Shown in pieces: positions 21,901 to 35,100 of a DNA stretch of 64,000 nt. The notes under the pieces are model-generated. The model saw nothing but the letters and a program-made list of their open reading frames with translations, was not told the origin of the DNA and ran no database searches. A program made the translations under genes and the position numbers. Where the stretch lies: NCBI GenBank assembly GCA_036571765.1, contig BROE01000025.1:3352414-3416413 (forward strand). The letters run 5' to 3'. The stretch's first letter is position 1. Every line of letters starts with the position of its first letter. Source of the DNA: Plecoglossus altivelis (lineage: Eukaryota; Chordata; Actinopteri; Osmeriformes; Plecoglossidae).

Positions 21901-24900
21901 GTTCCGTGTATTGCGATGGTATTTCAGTGTTACTCCTGGGTGTTCTGTGGCACACAAATATGAGCGTGGATCCGTATGTTATTTATGGGCACCTTCCTGC
22001 CACAGCAAATTCGGTGTTTACATGAACTTAAATGGCCATGAAAACCTACTCTTATTCTGAGTTGGGCGACGAGAGTCTAGCTCAAAAAAACACTTTTGCA
22101 TATGTTTAGAGCCATGATCGCCATGCACATAAACATTGTGAGCCATGGGTACGAATAGTCAATAAATGTACAATATGTAAAAGGATCCTGCTCTACGAAA
22201 AACGATCCCCTTTCTACTTTAAGTGAAACTAGAAGCTGGACGTCAGTTTGTCTGCTGAGAAAAAGCCAGTGAAGGCAGAGGCCCAGCGCAGGGTCGTCCA
22301 TCAAACAGGAACCAGCTCAAATCGCCAAGACAACAGGAACTGTGGAGAAACACCCTCTGTGATTTCGTTTGTTTAAAAAAAACACACAAAAAAACACAAA
22401 AAACACTACTATGGTGCCACCAAGATCGGATGCAGTTCAGGGCAAAGTTCTCCGTGGGAAAGAATAACCTTGACCTCAACGTGGGCTTAAAACATTGACC
22501 AGCCATGATCTGCATACCTGTAAAACTGACAGGCTTATTTGACCCTAGGCTGTTGGCTTTCTGTTGTAGAACATGCCAGAACCCGCCCATTTCCCAGGCA
22601 GACCACCAGAAATCCACAGCGCACCATAGCTGAATCGTGGTGTTGATGTGGTAAGTTTAGATTGAAAACGGATCCGCTCAGTGAAAATGGACAGTAATTC
22701 ACATCCCTAGATTTACCGGTACCGACCCGAAAACAAACTCACACAGACAAACTAACACAAATGCACACGCAGCTCTGACTCCATACACACAGTAGGGCTG
22801 TGTGTTTGTCAAATAGAAATTGATAGAGCTGATCTTGCTCGTTTGGGCTGACAGCCTTCTGTTTGCAGTCGGGTGGACTTAAGGAGTGTGTGCGTTCAGA
22901 TGGATGAATATTAATGACAATTCATCTCTGGAAACGGAAGACTCCAGACGAAGACAGCAAACACCCTTTACCACACAAACATAATAGGCCCACATGATGT
23001 GACGGAACTTGTAGGGTATTTGACACCGGGATGTTGTAAGCTGCGGCTGACAGACAGTGAGCATGTGAACACACACACACACACACACACACGGTATATT
23101 TAAATTCACACCATCTTACACAGAGCTATCTATTTGCAGTGTACGATTACCCAGCTGCCCATGTCAGCAACATGTAGCAAGTGTGTGTGTGTGTGGGGGG
23201 GGGGGTTGGGGGAGGGAGGGAGGGGGGCGGGGGCTGGGGGGAGGGAGGTTCCTAGGCTTGGGGGTTCCTAGATTGGGATGGAGAGGAGGAAGTCTCTAGA
23301 TTGCAATGAGCACATTTTCCCTTTCCCCTTTCCGGCTGTTGTGCAACTGGAAAAACACACACCACATACACACCACACACACCACATACACCACACACAC
23401 ACACGAGACACGTATAGTATACACACGTACAGAGCCCTGTTTTGCTGCGCGCACATGCGTCCTAAAGATGGGGGAAGGGGAGGTTACACCGCCATGTGAG
23501 ACTGAGAACTTGGAATGTTGGTTGGGGGGAGGGGGGGTCAGGTTGGTGGGGGGGTCAGGTTGGTGGGGGGTCAGGTTTTCGTGTAATGGTGCCCATTTGG
23601 ATGCAGGGGGTATGGTTAGGCGTGTGTGAACGTGCATGCAGAGTGTGTCTGTGTGGTTGGCGGGGGCCTGGGGGCTTGTGTCGCTTGCGTTGGCATCAGA
23701 TGCAGAACACTGGATTTTGGACTCAATGGAGGGAAATATCAGTCTGCACCCCCAACACGATCCCGGAAAACCCACACGACCACCCCTGTCCAAAGATCGA
23801 GGCCAAGCCACCCACCCTGCTTCTGCCAAACTCTTGTCGCCTCTACTGAATACCCACTGAACCACCCCAGCTATACGCCTTAGTACCACGACTGGCCCCC
23901 GCCCACCGACCCGGCCCCCGGGCAGATCGGACTGTGCCCCCAGCCCCGACCGGCCCCATCGCCCCCCCACCGCCGTCGAGTCCCAGCCTAGGCTCCCGGC
24001 CCCCGTGCCGCGGCCCAACGAGCCCCCACCCCCCCCCCCACACACCACAAGACACCCCTCCCTCCACACACACACACACAGACACCCCCCCCCACACACA
24101 CACACAGACACCACAGACTGGCTACACCCACACACACACACAGACATCCCCCCCCACACACACACTCACACACACACAGACACACACACACACACACACA
24201 GAGACACACACACACGCACTCACACACACCTCCCCCCTCCTCTCTCTGTCACTCTATAGGCGCTGTGGTTTTAAACGGCCTGTTACCACATGTGTACATA
24301 GAGTACTGGGACAGATAACGTGAAGGTAAATGGTTAATAAGGATGACGATAACATGCCACTTGCGTGTAGTCCTACATGTATGTGTAATGCGCGCGCGTG
24401 CCCCTCGACATTCAGTATGTCAACGTGGCTCTGCGAGTATGGATATGCCGGAGCACGTGGGTCTAGTAGTATGTGGTCTGTAGTTTGAATGTAGGGCAGG
24501 CAAAGTTTGCATGTAGGAGAAATTCTAGTTTTTCCACGATGTCTTCCCCAGTTGGTGACTGTGGGTGACTGTCTGTAACAGCGTTAAGTTGAAACACACA
24601 TTCAATTCTACCCTGGTTGCGATTTCCCTCGAGACTGTGCAACTTGAGGCCCATATGAATGTGACAAATGCGAGCAGCAATACTACATTTCAGAATTGCA
24701 AGTACGCATTACCCCGACATAACAATATCGCAACCCAATATATTATTGTTTATTAACTTTCGGTTACTAATGTCCGAATCACTTCTAAAAGACACAATCT
24801 CGAGTGATGGTGTAGCGGGCATAAGCCTATTCAACGAGTAAATCAGAATTTGCATTGAAGGCGCAGTGTGTAATTAGTAGTAAGCTAGTCCTATATTAGG

Positions 24901-25926
24901 AGTGTGTCAACAAGCTACTGCTATTATTTTGTATTGCGCGTCTCTTCTACACCGAGCTAGTGAGGGAGAGAGTTACAGCAACAGCTCACCGAGTACTGAA
25001 AGCCCAGTACTACAGCGAATCCAACATCCAAACAAAGACAAGAGTTGACACGCCTCCCCTCTGCCATCCTGCATTGTAGCTAAACTTCCCTTTCAGTCCC
25101 CTAACGGTAGCCTGTCGAAGACCTGTGCAGTGTTGATGCCCGTGTTATGAGCGACAACACACGCCTTGACATGCTAAGCCCCAGATATGTACGGTGATAT
25201 TATGTACTTGTAAAATCACTTCAATGTGACAGTTGGTTTTCGGGAAAACCAACTGTGCGCTGGGATGAGGACATGCGCCCGATGATGCTTCATTTCGGGT
25301 TGTGTGTGTTGGTGCGACTCCAAATTATAGGAAGCTATTTTCAGCGCGCGTGGTTACGAAATCAGTACCATCGAAAGATACCCTACTTTCACTTGCCATA
25401 CAATATTAAAGCGTCTTTGCAACACAGAGCCGCACAAACCAACAATGTCCACTTCAAAACACGCACTAGTCATTATAGCCTTAGTATGAGGACTTGTCAT
25501 ACAGACTGTTATTGAAACACATTAAATTCAATCGAAATGGACCGAAAAGGGGGCGTGGTGGAGTTGTTGCCGTCGACGCGCCTCTTCGAAACCAATTTGA
25601 TGATGTTACGTAACCCAGTAGGCTATAGAGGTAGTGGACCTACTCGAATCTAATCAACAAGGGGGTGCACACACCCCTCTCTCGTCCACGCCCCCTCCCA
25701 ATGCTTCTGCCCGATAGGTCTATGGAGTCATGTAAAAAAAATTACAGAAGGCTTTAAAAAGATCTACATTGTCCCTTCGTCGAGTAACATCTGGTCAGAG
25801 GACCAGGGTTCATTTACTGCCGCCGCTACATCCTCCACTGAGCGTCTCTCCTCTCTCCGTCTGCCGAGGAGAATTGAACTATAGGTTCTTTTTTTCCCCC
25901 GTGTTCCATAAACCCCACGCGCGAAA
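18915..25926. other. 7-kb gene-poor interval between divergent riok2 and cast
   Basis: The two genes point away from each other, so this interval should carry both promoters. I find no exon with a recognisable protein. It contains a G homopolymer (20309-20320), G-rich tracts (20800-20812; 23194-23250), many CA/GT runs (21060-21210, 21420-21660, 23070-23092, 23352-23404, 24060-24230) and GC-rich DNA at 23880-24020. Several long open frames at 21300-21800 and 23300-24320 are made by CA/GT repeats and read as His/Thr or Cys/Val strings. Any 5' UTR exon or non-coding RNA cannot be told from sequence alone. Confidence 0.6.
25750..25926 (+). promoter_or_regulatory. Probable cast upstream promoter/5' UTR
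   Basis: GGCTTTAAAAAGATC (TATA-like TTTAAAAA, about 25752-25759) precedes a pyrimidine-rich stretch (about 25800-25865) that would suit a transcription start. The ATG at 25927 has the context GCGAAAATGC. Position-based inference. Confidence 0.4.
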
Positions 25927-28900
25927 ATGCCTAGCAAGAGGAAGAAGAATAAGCGACGCATGAGGAGGGTGGTAAGTGCGCACCTGCCCATTGTCATCTT
26001 CACGTTAGCAATCTCCGCGCTTGCCATCCCTCCGATTGTGTTCCCTATTAGAACGACAATGCGAGACTCGCTCGCGCTTTGTGCGACGGACGTGATGAGA
26101 ATTTCGGGATATGTAGATAAATAAGAGTCCGCGCGCGGGTCAGCGAAGCAGCCGATTTCTCGACCTCGAGCTGGCTTGATTTCCAGACTCCAAATACCTT
26201 AAACCTCAGTTCGACATTTGCGCTTGAAGTTTTGTTTATCAAAACCTTTGTGGATACTATCACAACGTTTTCTGAACAGTTGTTCGTGGTTATTATGTGG
26301 ATATTTATCAACAACGTAAACATGGGGTATTGGATATGGTATAGTTTATTACTCTGTTTATCTTAAAGTTTCGATGCTGGCATCCCAGAGCTGGGCTCTT
26401 TTCTGGTTATATCGTCCTCTCGCTCCCTTCATCTAAAGCACAAACATTTAGTAATACCGCAAAGCGCTTTTTGTTGGGACTAAAACCCAAATTATTCAAA
26501 CGTCTAAAATCTGGTAGATGTTATTGTTTCTTGTTTACAGCACAAGGACACAGGTCTCATGTCTCCTACAGCAATACCTCGTTCGTTAGAACAATGTCAT
26601 GTTTTGCAGAAAAGTATGTTGCAAATAACGCGACATCAATATTTATGTTTTTTTTTTTTTTGGAGCGCTCGAAATGTATTCACGGCACAAGGGTCTTTTA
26701 TACAGTTTTGGATTACGCACGTTTCAAAAAACGTCCCTATTATCCTTTCATTCGAAACAGACATGTTACTCTTGCTCATGGCGCCCCTCCCTCCCATTCC
26801 CTCTCTCCCAAGCTAACGGCCCCCCTGCATCACTGCCAGACCCCCAGCCTCGGCCCCTCCACTCCACCCCCCCCCCCCCCAGAGGCTGGCGTGGCCAGAG
26901 GAGTAACATGCAGTTCCTACTTTCCAGAGGGCAGAGGTCAACCATGGGTGTGACCCTGTGCCACTGTCTGTCTCTCTGGGCCCCCATCCCCTGGGATGGT
27001 AGACGGTCTCTTGACTGTGCCCCCATTGTCCTCCCCTCCACAATCAGCGTGTTATTCAGCCCTCTCGCTTAGACATGTATGCCATGTGCCATGCTCCATG
27101 CTCACAGCTGCCCTGCTCTGCACATCGCTCCTACTGCACCATGCGACATCGGAGCATTTCTCAGTATGGTGTCGAGGGGGCACCCTCCCCCCTCTCCGAC
27201 CTCTCTCCTCAGCCGCTAGTCTGAGCCTGTATATGGTAGTGCCTCCAAAGGAATGGCTTTTCCATCGGCGACTCCCAGTTCCGGGTCTGGGCTGTCTCTC
27301 TCTCCTAAAAGCCCTGTCACGCAGCCCCCCCCCTCTTCCCTTCCCCATCAAACAGAATTCCTTCCAAATCTACCAGGTCTCCGTCTCCGGTCTTATCGCA
27401 CGTCGCATGCTTGACATATCTGCCCTCTAAGGCGAGAGGAGGGGACCCGCTTGCCACTTTCATCATCTACAACCTCATAGCTTCAGGTGGAACCTCCTCC
27501 TCCCCCTTCCTCCACCCCCCCCCCTCCTCCCCCCCCTCCCCCATCAGGTAGTCGGACGGTTTTTTGTTTTGGAAGAAAGTCTTCTTGATGGGTTGACACC
27601 AAAGCCACAACGCCCAAGTTATGTCTGGCCCACCGGCTGGATACCAGGATAGAGGCATTAGGTGTGTGGTGGTTTGGATGCCAGCGGCACAGTGAAGAGG
27701 TGGCTGTCCCTCCCCCCCCCCTACTGTCCCCTCAGCTCACGCCTAATGAAGCATTTGGGTGTGATTATAACGTGATTATAACGTGATTATAACGTGATTA
27801 GGCTGCTGTCTGGCCCACGGGGGGCGGCCCCATCCGGACCGGACCTGCCTTGCTGACTCGATGAATTCTCTTCTCCGCTTCACCAGACCTGTCAGAATCG
27901 TTCGGCCTCAGCCGATCCCCAGCTATTATCTAACCTGTCCCCCCCTACCGCTCCTCCCCCCGCCTCCCCGCTCGCAAACGTTTCCAAACTTCCCTTGTTA
28001 CGCCTAAAGGGGTTTTTGTTCGCAGAGTTAAAAAAAACATGTTGGGCCTAGCGCTATCTGCATGTTGGTTGCCTCAGCATGGCTTCCCAAGGGTTTAATC
28101 GAACACAATGCCCCTATGGCCCTGTTTACCCCTCCCTCGACCACAGGAGGAATTCAATAACAAACTGCCCTCGGGCAGTAGGGATGCCATCGGTAACCTC
28201 TGTCCCGACGGCGTTTTCTGTTGGCGACGTGCTCCGGCGAGGTTCAGGCGTTGGCAAGCGTTCTGAATCTGCCTTGTGTCTGTTCCCACAGCAGGCCCAG
28301 AGGAGAGTATTGGAGGAGCAGTATGCCGTGACCAGTAAGGGAACACCAGGCATCGCTGCGGTCAAAGCGCCCCCCGGATCGCTGCCCAAAGCGGTGCCCA
28401 AAGCAGGCTCCAAGGCTGCCTCCAAGGCTGCGCCCAAGGCGGTGCCTAAAGCGGTTCCCAAGGTCCCCGAAGCTGTCCCTATCGCTGTCCCTATAGTCGA
28501 AGTCCCTGTTGTGGCACCGGAACCAGTCCAGATCGAGGCACCGGTCGAGGTTGTGGCACCCGTTGAGGTACCAGAACCGGCCCCAGTCGAAGCACCAGAA
28601 CCAGCCCCAGTCGAAGTACCAGAACCAGTCCCGGTAGAGGTTCCGGTAGTCCCGGTCGAGGTTCCAGAAGCTCCGGTTGAAGTTCCGGCACCCGAGCCAG
28701 AGGTGGTCGCGGCCGAGGTGGTCGCCCCAGCAGAGGCCTTCGTGGAGCCTCTGCCCCTAACAGACCCAGCTGCTGCAGTGCAGGAGGCTGAACCCGTCAT
28801 TCCAGAACCAGAACCAGAGGTAAGGCTGCTTCTCTCATGAAGGGGATTTTAACGTCCACTAGCCCAGGGGAGGTCCAAGAGAACGGGATGTGTTTTCCAA

Positions 28901-31900
28901 CATGCACGTGGGCCGCAAAATCCTGAAGGCCATGTGCTTAGGAAGTGGGTTGTTTTGTGCCACGGAAATGATAGCCTTGGTTCGCTTTCCTGCCTGTAAG
29001 ATGGAGTGATGTCCCTGTGGGTTGGGGGGAGGAGTGGAGCGGCAGGAGTGGGAAGAGGGAAGGAGAAGGAGAGGGAGGGGGGGGGCTGCGAGAGAACAAC
29101 GTGTTCCTTTTACCAGGAACTACAGATGACTGATGGTGATGGTGGTGGGCAGGGCCTGCTCTTCAGCCCCCCCCCCCCCTATACATTACCAGACACGGGA
29201 GCGAGCTGTCTGTCAGCTATCCACCAACTGGTTTCAGACCATGAGGAAGATTCTTTGTGCTCGGAGACTGCGTGCTTGCAGCCTGGCAGTTCTACCATCT
29301 CTGGAAGACCAGGTTCATGGCGTTCTTGATGTTCTTGCCCCTCCTCCTGGCCTGGTACGAGCTTCTCGAGGGTTGTTTGTGCAGCGTTGGTAGCGTGGAG
29401 GGTCGAGCTCGGCGGTTAGAGCCGTCTGACTGCAGATCAAGAGGTTGTTGGTTCAAAGCCCCCCAACCCCTCAGTGCTGGTATATGCTTTGGCTAAAAGC
29501 ACTAAATGAATATGTTGTTGGAAATGCACAATGGGAGGTTTAGCAGCTGCTCTGAGGACCTAGTACACAATGTCCTATTTTGGATCCACTTGACTCTGTG
29601 TGTATGTGTGTGTGTGTGTATACCTTATTTGGCAGTTCTGCAATGACCACGTATGTGCTGCTAGCATGTGCTCACATACATGTGAGCGTGTGAGCAGGGA
29701 GGAGTCACAAACACAGGCCAATCCCCGCCCCCGCGCCCCCCCCCCCTCTCCTTTCCAAGTCGCCAGCACAGCATCGTACATGACAAGACCCATTCTAATG
29801 CTCTGGCCCTTGGATCCACGCCCCCCCCTCCCCCCCTCTCCCTGCACCCCNNNNNNNNNNNNNNNNNNNNNNNNNNNNNNNNNNNNNNNNNNNNNNNNNN
29901 NNNNNNNNNNNNNNNNNNNNNNNNNNNNNNNNNNNNNNNNNNNNNNNNNNNNNNNNNNNNNNNNNNNNNNNNNNNNNNNNNNNNNNNNNNNNNNNNNNNN
30001 NNNNNNNNNNNNNNNNNNNNNNNNNNNNNNNNNNNNNNNNNNNNNNNNNNNNNNNNNNNNNNNNNNNNNNNNNNNNNNNNNNNNNNNNNNNNNNNNNNNN
30101 NNNNNNNNNNNNNNNNNNNNNNNNNNNNNNNNNNNNNNNNNNNNNNNNNNNNNNNNNNNNNNNNNNNNNNNNNNNNNNNNNNNNNNNNNNNNNNNNNNNN
30201 NNNNNNNNNNNNNNNNNNNNNNNNNNNNNNNNNNNNNNNNNNNNNNNNNNNNNNNNNNNNNNNNNNNNNNNNNNNNNNNNNNNNNNNNNNNNNNNNNNNN
30301 NNNNNNNNNNNNNNNNNNNNNNNNNNNNNNNNNNNNNNNNNNNNNNNNNNNNNNNNNNNNNNNNNNNNNNNNNNNNNNNNNNNNNNNNNNNNNNNNNNNN
30401 NNNNNNNNNCCCCCCCCATCCCTGCGCAGCTTGCTCCCTCCAGTTCTAGGGTTCCCCCTCCTTCTGCCTGCATACCAGAGACGGCCCAGCGCCACGCATG
30501 ATATCCATAGGCTCCTTGACTGAAGCAGGAGAAGGCATTTCCCCATACCGGGACAGTTGGATTGTAGGCTAGTTGAGTGACCTGTCGCTTTTAGGTAAAT
30601 ATTAGAGGCATTCACACCCACAGTGCACACACTTCGGCCCAGGTGCTTCACACACCCTGTGGGTTACTTGAAGAGTGAGTCTTCCCAGTCACTGCTCTCC
30701 GCGCTGGTAGTCGTCTTCGTGGCTCTCGGCGTGTGTGCTGTGTCGGAGCTTTGCCAAAATGGGGCTAATTTTCAGCTGGCTGAGAGGGCAGAGAGACGAG
30801 CTCCCGCTCCTGGATGTCACCGTGGAAACGCAGGTGAGCACCCGGCCCCCCCATGATGATAGATTGGGGGGTGGGGGGGTGGAGGGGGTGGGGGGCGTGG
30901 TCTTCTTTCTGAGAGAAGAGGGTAGGGGGCGTGGCTCCGTAGCCTTCTGAACATTTTGTACCAGCTTGCTCAGAGCTCCTATATACCGCCTCCTCCTCCT
31001 TCCACCCCCCCTCCCTCCCTCCCCCTTCCTTCCTACCCTCCCTCTCCTCTCTCCTGTGTGTTTGCTAATGGGGCCCCCTTCACACGTGTGCCTGGCGCGT
31101 GCACGCCTGGGGGAGGGGCCGACCACAGAGCAACATGCGAGTGTGTGTGTGCCTTGTTGTTATAGGCCGTTGCCACATAGGTAGGAGGGACCAAAAATGT
31201 ATAGGTTGAAAGGGAGTTTGAAGGAAAGGGGAGAGGGGGAGAGGGGGGAGGGGTGTCTGCCTAAGCTAAGTCCGTCGGTCTGAAAACCGTGTAGCGGTGT
31301 GCAGCTGTGCGCCGCGGAGAAGAGTAAACAATGTGTAGGGTTTCGAGTGGAGCGATTGGACGTCCACGTTGGCCATAGAAACATCTAGAGGCTTCCTTCG
31401 CAAACAAAGAAAGTCGAGGCTACCAGCTCGGGGGCGGACTGATTTATCACCTACTGGCCCAGCAGCCCCTGAGATTCTCAAGCACCACCACCCCCCCCCC
31501 TCACCCCCTCCCCTCAAGAGTCTTGAAGACCCAGATAGACCAGGGCTTTGTTATGAGAGAGGTGGGCGGGGCCACATGCGGGGCCACATGCGAAAGCGTT
31601 CCCCTCCTCCCTTCCCTCCTCCTGTGTGCACCTTGAGACGCAGCGAGCGACATGTCAGCCATGCTGGTCGTCGTCGCTCGAACGCAAACCACGGTCGTCT
31701 TCTCTTTGAGCTTTGTCAACACGTTTGTTTTTTTTTGTTGGTCTGTTTTTTTCTTTCTTCTTTTTGGTCGACTTCCCTTCTCTGGTCAAGGAAATGTGGT
31801 GCTTTCTCTCAAAGTCCCCCCCCCCCCCCCCTCCCCCAAGAGCTAATGTGTTCCTTTGAAAGAAACAGGAAACCTTGTGTTGTTTGAGTGATATGGGGGG

Positions 31901-32129
31901 TTTACAGTGTACAGTCTTGGACATTGTGTACTTTGAAGGGTTAAAGTCGAGGCTGGCCAGTAGGGGGCTGTACTCTGATCAGTTCTGTACATTTTGTTCC
32001 TGTGTGTGTTAATGGCACCTACAAGACAGAGGCTGCCATCAGATCAGTTTGGTACACCGTGTTCTCTGAGCGACACGGAGGGACGGACAGAGCGACGGAG
32101 GAGAGCCGCGTGTCCGTTAGTGCGTGTGG

Positions 32130-32163
<34 letters not shown>

Positions 32164-35100
32164 AGAGCTGCCAGTTACAGAGAGTGTTGAAAGCTCTCAG
32201 CTCAGGGTCCTCCTTCCCTATCCTCCATGTTGGCTATACATTGACCAAGCAGCAAGTACACGTTTGCCAGTGGGCTTGGTTTTTCACATCTTTGACAGTC
32301 GGGTCCTTAAAAAAAACTCTCTTTGGCTGACAGGGAGATTAGGAGCAAAAATGTGTCGTCTTGCTTTCTTCTTTTGTTATCTTTAGTTGTTTTTTTTCAC
32401 AAAAGAGAAGCTTTCATTCGCCGTCGTGGTTCTGTATCTGCCATGTTTCGAACGTGAGGCACGCGTTAGGAAACTAAGCGCTCCTATTTTCAGAGCTGCC
32501 CCCGACGGCCACGCTGCATTCTTTCGCTGTTGGATAACAGGCTCTGTGGGTCCAAGCGAAGTCTCAAAGCAGGCCACAGGCTCACTCAAGTGCTCTCTCC
32601 CTACCTTGGCTTCTCCCACGGATAGTCAATTATTTACACTTTCTGCACAAATGTAATATTGATGCCCTGTAGTCTACCAGGCTGTCAGTACCGCTCATTA
32701 CGGCTGGCGGTGCAGCCTGAAAGCCGGCCCGATGCTCGGTGAGCGCTAAGCACTTAGCCGGTGCCAACCTGTGGGCCGGACCACTGGGGCAGAAAACAGG
32801 GCTGCGTGTCTCTCTCCGAGAGGGGGGACAAATGAGGGGCTGCAGCAACATGGCCGCCACCCCCTGGTCCTTGCTCCGTCCTCCTCGCCCTCCATCTTGA
32901 GCCGAGCCTGGACGGAGGCATTGTTCGGCAGCGGCGCGGAGAGCGAGGAGGGGGAGAGAGGGAGAGAGGGGAAGAGGGGGAGAGGGAGGGAGGGAGGGGG
33001 AGAGAGGGAGAGAGGGGAAGAGGGAGTGAGGAAGGGAGGGAGGGGGGGTGTGGCAGCTTGCCCTCCACTGTTATGTAATTGGCTGTAGCGTTACTACCCG
33101 TTGTGTAACCCTGCCCCTCCCCCCTTCCCCTTTCTCTCCCCCGGACTCTCTATTAGGCCAGCCGATGAAGGGGAGTTGGTAGCTTTTTTCCAACTACTGG
33201 ACGGTGGCCGGTAATTATTGATTTGTGTTAAATAACCACTGGGGCAGAAAACAGGGCTGCGTGTCTCTCTCCGAGAGGGGGGACAAATGAGGGGCTGCAG
33301 CAACATGGCCGCCACCCCCTGGTCCTTGCTCCGTCCTCCTCGCCCTCCATCTTGAGCCGAGCCTGGACGGAGGCATTGTTCGGCAGCGGCGCGGAGAGCG
33401 AGGAGGGTAAGAGTGGGAGAGGAGGGGTAGGGAGGAGGGAGGGGAAGTAGGAGAGTGGGAAGAGCGATGTGAGGTGAGGGTGGATAAGCGGGGGTTGGTA
33501 TGTGGCAGCTTGCCCTTGGCCACTCTTGTATGAAAAAATTGAGACGCGTATAGAGAGCGTTACTACCCGTTGTGTAACCCTGCCCCTCCCCCCTTCCCTT
33601 CTCTCCCCCCCCTCGAGGCTTTGGTGAAGCCAGCGCTCGGCGAGGTGTCTGGACCGCTTGTGTTGGTTCAAGAGAAGGGCTGCTATCTTTAGGCAGGGGG
33701 GTTTTTTTCTACCCAAGCGTAGCCGCGTTTTCCCTTTAGCACCAAACAAGGCTACGGTACCCCTCCATTTCACGGTTGTCAGAGCTAAACTGGACAGTAA
33801 TGGCACATTCCAGACGGAAGTGGTTCTGTGCGTTCCCCAAGTCCTAAATCGTAACCGCTGTCGGACGGATGTCATGTAAACGTCCCCGTATGGAATCAAG
33901 TGCCACATCAGCAACTTCCAAAGGGTGAAACATAAAATAAATGGACGCATGTAAAAGTGGGTGCTTTCACCTTGACCAATCTCCTCTCTCCTTTTCCAGG
34001 CTACGCTCCTTCCTGAGGCTGTCTTGTCGGCCCCTGCAGAGTTTGAGGTAAAGCCCTTTTAACCTCTACTCGTCAGCCCCCCCCCTCACAGCACACACAC
34101 ACACACCACACACACCACACAGCCCACAACACACACACTAACCACCCACCTCCTCTGGTGAAGCTAGAACGTAGGACATGTTTGTACATACCAGCCCAGT
34201 GGCTTTTTCCCCCCCATCTGAGTGAAACTCTAGATCTCTTGTGCAAAGGAGGAGTTTTAGCGACAAAGAACCTCTTCCTTCTGCTTCGACATCTGCTTTT
34301 CAGACTCCTTCAACGTCGAGTTTCCCCAGAATTGTTTTATTTAATTTTGTATGCAAAGTGTCTAGGTGGCCATTAACCAGCTGTGGAAATAGGGTTAAAT
34401 TCATTGTTGTTCCACACCTTGCTACCCGTCAATCAATGCAGTAGTATGTAGTCACTGATTAACAACCCTCCCCCTTACCACACACACACACACATACACA
34501 CACACAAACACACGTACACACACCCACCCATCCCTCAGGCTTAGTGCACAACATCAAGGTATAAGAACTCCAGACAAGCCTACTGTGCGTGACTGTGAAT
34601 CCAAAACACTTGTGGATCTTGCTTATGCGGTTCGCTTGAATCGAAGAAAAGTCTTCCCATTTCCTGTCGAGTACATTGCAGACCACGTGTTGTTTGTCGT
34701 GTATTTTCCTGATCGCGATCCCCCGAATCTCACCGCTCTGCGTTTTTCTCCAGGTCCAGGTGGAAGACTCCATAGACGGCGTCATAGATGTCCCTGAGGT
34801 GACCTGTCTGCCCCCTGCTCTCCGCTTTGTCATCGTGCCAGTGTCATAACATAGGGTCCATCCCATACACTGTCTAATGTCTATGTGTGCGCACCTCCTG
34901 CATGAGTAGTGATGTAGCCTAGCTTGACTGGTAGAATGTAATAGGCGGTCAGTCTTGTTTGTGTGTGTGAGAGATGTAGTTCTGTGTTGTGTACCGTTGG
35001 CATGCCGTGACGACACCACTGTGTTCCGTCGCTCGTCCAGACGTGCGTCATCTCGGAGGCGGCGCCCCTGTCGGAGGTCGCCGCAGAGGAAGTGGCCGTC

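Noticed and set aside
23296..24165. 289-residue minus-strand frame starting MCVWGGMSVCVCG
   Set aside because: Cys/Val/Gly strings from GT repeats joined to GC-rich spacer; no family resemblance and no conserved block seen.
28126..28800. 224-residue Ser/Thr/Gly-rich frame on the minus strand
   Set aside because: Antisense shadow of the cast repeat exon; no splice or start evidence.
29575..30651. Long frames spanning the N block
   Set aside because: Translated across undetermined bases; no sequence behind most of the frame.
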